64,000 nt of DNA from Oceanobacillus jordanicus (GTDB lineage Bacteria; Bacillota; Bacilli; Bacillales; Amphibacillaceae). A model generated the notes under the pieces. It was not told the DNA's origin and searched no databases. It saw only the letters and a program-made list of their open reading frames with translations. Location: contig NZ_JAIFZM010000006.1 in the NCBI RefSeq assembly GCF_022095695.1, positions 124,001 to 188,000 on the forward strand, given 5' to 3'. Positions 59,786 to 64,000 of this stretch are shown one piece after another. The stretch's first letter is position 1, and every line of letters begins with the position of its first letter. The translations under genes were made by a program, and so were the position numbers.

Positions 59786-61135
59786 TTATTGTTCTGTTTC
59801 TCCTGCTTGCAAGGTAACCTTAGCAGTTTTCTGTTCTCCGTCACGATAGTACTCTATTTCAACTGTATCCCCAACTGCAGCGTCGGAGTACAGGAATTTT
59901 CTTAGCTCTAAAATGGAAGTGATGGCATTCCCATTAATTTGTGTGATGACATCAAATCTTTGTAGACCTGCTGATTCTGCAGAGGATCCAGCTTGAACGT
60001 CTGCTATGACCATGCCGCCATCTACTTTTTCAGGAAGCTCAATCTCACTCCGAAATTGGGCAGGAACCTGGCTTAAGGAAGCAGTGCTAATACCGATAAG
60101 CGGGCGTTCAATCTCCCCGTTCTGTTCTAATTGATCCATAATTGGTAGTGCTGTGTCCATTGGTATTGCAAAGCCAATTCCCTCTACCTCTTCACGGGCA
60201 ATCTTCATGGAATTAATTCCAATTACCTCGCCATTTCCATTAACGAGCGCTCCACCACTATTACCAGGATTAATAGCGGCATCCGTTTGGATTACTTCTG
60301 TTACCCAGTCTGCTTGTTGGTCCCCATTTGTATCCATGCTTACAGAACGGTTTAGTCCACTGACAATTCCTTTGGTAATCGTGTTAGCGAATTCAATCCC
60401 TAAAGGGTTACCGATGGCAACAACCGTTTCACCTACTGTAAGGTCCTCAGAGCTGCCGATACTTGCCACTGTATCAATTTTCTCTCCATCTACCTCAAGT
60501 ACTGCTAAATCTGTTAATGCATCAGTACCGAGTACTGTTGCATTAATGTGTTCTTCGTCATCTAACACAACTTCAACTTCTTCGGCGCCTTCTACAACAT
60601 GTTGATTTGTAACAACATATGCTTTACCGTTTTCCTTTTTGTAGACAATCCCCGATCCAGTTCCAGCTTCTTGGCTATCTGTCCAAACGTTTTGTTGCTG
60701 CATATTGCTAACTCCAACTACGGCCTTGGCTGTTTCTTCAATGCTGGAAGAAAGGGTTGCATCATCCGATGCTAGTGTTTGCACAATATCCGGAGTTGAG
60801 GAAGAGTTAGCGCCTTCCCCTCCTGAAGCCGAAGAACTTGTATTTATTGGAATAATATTCGTCATAATAAGGGCAATGATTAGAGCAACAGATACAACCC
60901 CTCCTGATAAACCACCAAGTATGAAGTGTAGTCCGCTTTTGCTTTTAGTTGGTTTAACATTTTCAGACCGCTGTTCCGCTGGCGTTGATTCATGATGAAC
61001 TGTATGCTGTTGTTGCATAAGGTAATCATCGTTTTCTGTCCCACTGTCTTGTTCCAGGTTCTGTTCAGCTATTTCTTGGCGCTCATTTCTTTCCGGTTCT
61101 CCTTGATGATTTGTATTATATTTGTCTTGGTCCAT
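59786..61135 (-). CDS. htrB: HtrA-like membrane serine protease
   Basis: 449 aa. Cytoplasmic Gln/Glu/Asn-rich N-terminus of about 65 residues, one membrane segment (LGGLSGGVVSVALIIALIM), a Ser/Gly linker, then an S1C protease: His in YVVTNQHVVEGAEE, Asp in DALTDLAVLEVDG, Ser in INPGNSGGALVNG. One C-terminal PDZ domain (ADVQAGSSAESAGLQRFDVI). Degrades misfolded exported proteins. It is divergent from cssRS, as B. subtilis htrB (yvtA) is, which supports the htrB name and CssR control. Confidence 0.92.
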   Translation of the reverse strand: MDQDKYNTNHQGEPERNERQEIAEQNLEQDSGTENDDYLMQQQHTVHHESTPAEQRSENVKPTKSKSGLHFILGGLSGGVVSVALIIALIMTNIIPINTSSSASGGEGANSSSTPDIVQTLASDDATLSSSIEETAKAVVGVSNMQQQNVWTDSQEAGTGSGIVYKKENGKAYVVTNQHVVEGAEEVEVVLDDEEHINATVLGTDALTDLAVLEVDGEKIDTVASIGSSEDLTVGETVVAIGNPLGIEFANTITKGIVSGLNRSVSMDTNGDQQADWVTEVIQTDAAINPGNSGGALVNGNGEVIGINSMKIAREEVEGIGFAIPMDTALPIMDQLEQNGEIERPLIGISTASLSQVPAQFRSEIELPEKVDGGMVIADVQAGSSAESAGLQRFDVITQINGNAITSILELRKFLYSDAAVGDTVEIEYYRDGEQKTAKVTLQAGETEQ

Positions 61136-61189
61136 TGATTATCACCCTTTCGCTGATTTTGATTATAAGTTGAGTATACCCACAGGTTT

Positions 61190-61222
61190 TGGGAAACATT
61201 TGGTATAAATGTGGTAGAAATG
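61190..61222. promoter_or_regulatory. triple 11-bp repeat, candidate CssR site
   Basis: TGGGAAACATT (61190-61200), TGGTATAAATG (61201-61211), TGGTAGAAATG (61212-61222): three units in exact 11-bp register, the last two differing at one base. It lies between htrB and cssR, 55 nt from the htrB start. OmpR-type regulators such as CssR bind tandem repeats one helical turn apart. The regulator assignment is inference. Confidence 0.5.
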
Positions 61223-61303
61223 TGTAAAAGTGATAGCTTGTTCAACGGTTAGGTCTTATGTAAAAATAGAAGTAATGACATTAAATCGAAAAGGTGAGCG
61301 TGT

Positions 61304-61996
61304 ATGAACTATCATATAGGGGTTGTGGAAGATGATCCGAATATCCAAAATATTGTTACGGCATACTTGAAAAAAGAAGGCTTTGAAGTTTCACTATCAG
61401 ATTCAGCTGAGAAGGCATGGGAGATTTGGGAAAACCGCAAGCCAGATATGTGGATATTGGATATTATGCTCCCAGGAATGGATGGGTACGAGTTCTGTAA
61501 AAAAATCCGCAATGAAAGTGAAGTACCGATTATCATTATTTCTGCAAAAGATGATGAAATTGACAAAATTCTTGGTCTTGAGCTCGGTGGGGACGATTAT
61601 TTAACAAAACCATTTAGCCCTAGAGAATTGATAGCGCGTATCAAGCGATTGTTTAAGCGTTCGGCACCGCGAATAAATGGGGGAAATGAAGACAAGGAAA
61701 TTATCAAAACACATCATATGGAAATATATAAAAGTGAAAGACGGATTTTTTATAATGGAAATGAGCTTGATGTCACGACGAAGGAATATGACATGCTGGT
61801 GTTTTTAACGGAAAATGTCAATCGGGCTTTTTCTAGAGAGGACCTGTTAGTAAGGGTCTGGGGAGATGATTATTTTGGTAGTGACAGAGCGGTAGATGAT
61901 TTAATAAAACGAATACGAAAGAAACTACCTAATCTACCACTAGAAACGGTTTGGGGTTATGGTTACCGATTGCGTGATGATGAGGAAACAGAATGA
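61304..61996 (+). CDS. cssR: secretion-stress response regulator, OmpR family
   Basis: 230 aa. Receiver domain with acidic pair VVEDDPNI, phosphoacceptor Asp in MWILDIMLPGMDG, and Lys in YLTKPFSPREL. C-terminal winged helix ending WGDDYFGSDRAVDDLIKRIR, WGYGYRLRD, close to B. subtilis CssR. Activates htrA/htrB upon secretion stress. Its stop overlaps the start of cssS (ATGA). Confidence 0.92.
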   Translation: MNYHIGVVEDDPNIQNIVTAYLKKEGFEVSLSDSAEKAWEIWENRKPDMWILDIMLPGMDGYEFCKKIRNESEVPIIIISAKDDEIDKILGLELGGDDYLTKPFSPRELIARIKRLFKRSAPRINGGNEDKEIIKTHHMEIYKSERRIFYNGNELDVTTKEYDMLVFLTENVNRAFSREDLLVRVWGDDYFGSDRAVDDLIKRIRKKLPNLPLETVWGYGYRLRDDEETE

Positions 61997-63318
61997 AACT
62001 GCAATCACAGCTAAATGCTGCCTTCACTGCCTTATTGCTCGTGATATTGGCTGTCACGGGGTATATCATTTATTCCCTTATTCTTGATATGCTGATTGAG
62101 GATGAACAAAGGCAATTAAAGCAAAATGGAGAGATACTAGCCGAATTAATTAACGAGTCCGGAGCGATCAGTAATGCGGGGCTCAGTAACTTTTTGAATG
62201 AGCAGAACCTTCAACTCATTATGTATAATGAAAATAACAATGTCATACCGTATTCAACCATTCCAAGTAAAATCGTTAAGGGCTTGTTTGAGAATAATGA
62301 CTTTTCTGCCCGTGATGAAGCACTGTGGGAATATAAAAATGCCCGTTATGTAACTTCTCGTATCATCATAACCCCTGAAAGCAATGGCGACCAGCTTATA
62401 TTGCTTACACCGTTAGATGATTTGCAGGAAGTGCAACAGCAGTTTATCTTCAGACTGCTCATTGTTTTTCTCATTGGGGCAGCAGCTGCCATACTTCTTA
62501 GTTATTTTTTAACCAATAAACTTGTTACACCACTTTCCCAACTAAAAAGACAGTTGAAAAAGGTGGAGAATAGACAGTTTGATGATATCAACCGTATTAA
62601 AGCAACAGGGGAAATTAAAGAAGTAGAACAAAGTGTCTATGAAATGGCAAATGAATTGAAGCAATACATTAGGTCACAGCAAACATTCTTTCAAAATGCC
62701 AGCCATGAATTGAAAACACCGTTAATGACAATACAAGGATACGCAGAAGGTATCAGAGATGGTATTTTTGATGAAAATGATCAAGACAAAGGTCTTGAAG
62801 TTATGGTTACAGAGGTAAAAAGACTGAAGAAAATTATTAATGAGATGATCTTGCTTGCAAAGCTGGACAGTGATACGGAAGTATACAATAAAGATAAAGT
62901 GTTGGTAGACGATTTGATAGAGCAAGTTGTGGATCGTGCCTTACCAATTATTAATGACAAAAAAATACACTTAAAACAAGAGGTAGAGGCAAATATTGTC
63001 CTTTATGCAGACGAGGAAAAACTCTTACGCGCTCTCTTGAACCTGGTATTTAATGCTATTCGTCATGCTAATTCGACCGTCTCCATACAAGTGAAGAAGC
63101 AGGAAAGCAACACCCATATTTTAATAGAAGATGATGGTGAAGGGGTGGCTGAGGAATTAATGCCACATATTTTTCACCGGTTTGTAAAAGGTAAAACTGG
63201 GGAAACTGGATTAGGATTAGCAATTGCTAGAGCAATTATTGAACAATCAAATGGAAAAATAGCTGTCGATAAATCGGAACTGGGTGGAGCGAAATTTGAG
63301 ATAATTTTTAAAGGATAG
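61993..63318 (+). CDS. cssS: secretion-stress sensor histidine kinase
   Basis: 441 aa. Membrane segments at about residues 10-33 and 152-172 flank an extracytoplasmic sensor of about 115 residues. Then HAMP, H-box FQNASHELKTPLMTIQGYAEG, N-box RALLNLVFNAIRHAN, G1 EDDGEGV, G2 GETGLGLAIARAI. Senses misfolded exported protein in the CssS model and phosphorylates CssR. Coupled to cssR by a 4-nt overlap. Confidence 0.92.
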   Translation: MKLQSQLNAAFTALLLVILAVTGYIIYSLILDMLIEDEQRQLKQNGEILAELINESGAISNAGLSNFLNEQNLQLIMYNENNNVIPYSTIPSKIVKGLFENNDFSARDEALWEYKNARYVTSRIIITPESNGDQLILLTPLDDLQEVQQQFIFRLLIVFLIGAAAAILLSYFLTNKLVTPLSQLKRQLKKVENRQFDDINRIKATGEIKEVEQSVYEMANELKQYIRSQQTFFQNASHELKTPLMTIQGYAEGIRDGIFDENDQDKGLEVMVTEVKRLKKIINEMILLAKLDSDTEVYNKDKVLVDDLIEQVVDRALPIINDKKIHLKQEVEANIVLYADEEKLLRALLNLVFNAIRHANSTVSIQVKKQESNTHILIEDDGEGVAEELMPHIFHRFVKGKTGETGLGLAIARAIIEQSNGKIAVDKSELGGAKFEIIFKG

Positions 63319-63382
63319 GAAATTAAGTTTTAATCAGTTGATCGACGCTTTTGTACATTTTTCGTTAATTTTTTGAAAAAAC

Positions 63383-63412
63383 TTTAATATACCTATGGTT
63401 TTATGGTATAAT
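63383..63412 (+). promoter_or_regulatory. promoter of typA
   Basis: TTTAAT (63383-63388), 18-nt spacer and TATAAT (63407-63412) preceded by TGG (extended -10), 44 nt before the start codon. Confidence 0.7.
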
Positions 63413-63456
63413 CGTATAGTTTGAATCAACTCTAATTTAAAGAGGAGCGTACTTTT

Positions 63457-64000
63457 ATGCAATTAAGAGAAGATATTCGTAATATTGCGATCATTGCCCA
63501 CGTTGACCACGGAAAAACAACACTGGTTGATCAGTTACTGAAATACTCAGGAACTTTCCGTGAAAACGAACAAGTCAATGAAAGAGCAATGGACTCAGGA
63601 GATATTGAAAGAGAACGTGGAATTACTATCTTGGCGAAAAATACTGCGATTAAATATAAAGATACATCTATTAATATTTTAGATACACCTGGACACGCAG
63701 ACTTCGGTGGAGAAGTAGAACGAATCATGAAAATGGTAGATGGTGTGGCACTCGTTGTAGATGCTTATGAAGGAACCATGCCACAAACTAGATTCGTACT
63801 GAAAAAGGCACTTGAGCAGAAGCTAACTCCAATCGTTGTGCTTAACAAGATTGACCGTCCAAATGCCCGCCCTTCAGAAGTGGTAGATGAAGTATTGGAC
63901 CTATTCATTGAACTTGGTGCAGATGATGAGCAGCTTGAATTCCCAGTTGTTTATGCTTCCGCATTAAATGGTACATCTGGTCTTGAACCAGAGGCCCAAG
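63457..64000 (+). CDS. typA: translational GTPase TypA/BipA (partial, runs off window)
   Basis: 181 codons visible, open to the window end. GTPase G1 AHVDHGKTT, switch [14 protein letters not shown]3 [14 protein letters not shown] and G4 NKIDRPNAR, in the form typical of TypA/BipA rather than EF-G or LepA ([15 protein letters not shown]). Ribosome-associated factor for subunit assembly and stress growth. AGAGGAG 9 nt before ATG. The C-terminal three-quarters are missing. Confidence 0.95.
   Translation, partial: MQLREDIRNIAIIAHVDHGKTTLVDQLLKYSGTFRENEQVNERAMDSGDIERERGITILAKNTAIKYKDTSINILDTPGHADFGGEVERIMKMVDGVALVVDAYEGTMPQTRFVLKKALEQKLTPIVVLNKIDRPNARPSEVVDEVLDLFIELGADDEQLEFPVVYASALNGTSGLEPEAQ

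Noticed and set aside
1-64000. CRISPR array
   Set aside because: The seven repeats are about 150 bp, kilobases apart and in both orientations; no short regular repeat-spacer pattern exists.
1-64000. tRNA or rRNA genes
   Set aside because: I found no cloverleaf-like CCA-proximal segments or conserved rRNA blocks in the gaps.
1-64000. Defence island or prophage
   Set aside because: No restriction, toxin-antitoxin, integrase or phage structural genes are present; the window is mainly metabolic and housekeeping.

Overview
The window is about 64 kb of low-GC, gene-dense Firmicute chromosome. Strong AGGAGG-type ribosome binding sites, frequent GTG/TTG starts, a T-box leader, the yclNOPQ, htrB-cssRS, yteA, ydaT and ykwC homologues and sporulation-linked genes all point to Bacillaceae. 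An ectoine/hydroxyectoine importer (ehuBCDA) and the dispersed repeats suggest a halotolerant member of the Oceanobacillus/Virgibacillus type. The taxon is inferred; there is no rRNA or tRNA gene here. Most of the window is core or soft-core chromosome. I see no prophage, no CRISPR array and no complete insertion sequence.

Layout. 0-9.9 kb: end of a sulfurtransferase gene, tag, a chemoreceptor, an ABC-F ribosome-protection-type protein behind a leader-peptide attenuator, an aldo/keto reductase, an RsgA-type GTPase, a small HD hydrolase and fni. 10-14.1 kb: two unknown membrane proteins, ydaT, an MBL-fold hydrolase and a DsbA/FrnE-type oxidoreductase. 14.3-18.2 kb: a Fur-box-controlled petrobactin-type siderophore importer (yclNOPQ). 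18.4-20 kb: a VOC protein and a SurA-like lipoprotein. 20.3-27.9 kb: a complete minus-strand histidine operon (hisZGDBHAFI-E-C), with a small ORF and a strongly structured element upstream and the histidinol phosphatase gene hisJ divergent. 29.4-37.2 kb: a DUF915 hydrolase, murB, ehuBCDA, panE-like, ytzI-like and an oxidoreductase. 37.3-42.4 kb: an mhqO-like dioxygenase with a MarR-type operator, a CwlK-like peptidase, a plsY paralogue, DUF456, pdxK, pncA and a GNAT. 42.5-48.6 kb: T-box-proS, a HIT-family pseudogene, then an amidohydrolase plus amino-acid ABC importer operon. 48.9-58.7 kb: glutathione peroxidase, trhO, a tandem pair of unknown membrane proteins, csp, a methyltransferase, dehydrogenases, elaA and yteA. 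58.8-64 kb: a zinc-ribbon membrane protein, htrB divergent from cssRS, and the start of typA.

The most unusual signal is a family of seven about 150-bp structured repeats. They begin CCCGGTGCAACC, end CACTTTAT, sit 3' of TTTAT and carry two subterminal palindromes. They look like palindrome-associated (IS200/IS605-type) non-autonomous elements. Several abut gene stop codons; one appears to have reset the hisC stop, one lies inside the ehu operon and one forms the plsY leader. A second repeat type shares one hairpin, with a compensatory base change, between the his upstream element (28.1 kb) and a longer repeat at 44.2 kb. Other items worth a look are the ABC-F leader/attenuator, a triple 11-bp repeat between htrB and cssR, and the unknown paralogous membrane pair at 50.8-53.1 kb.
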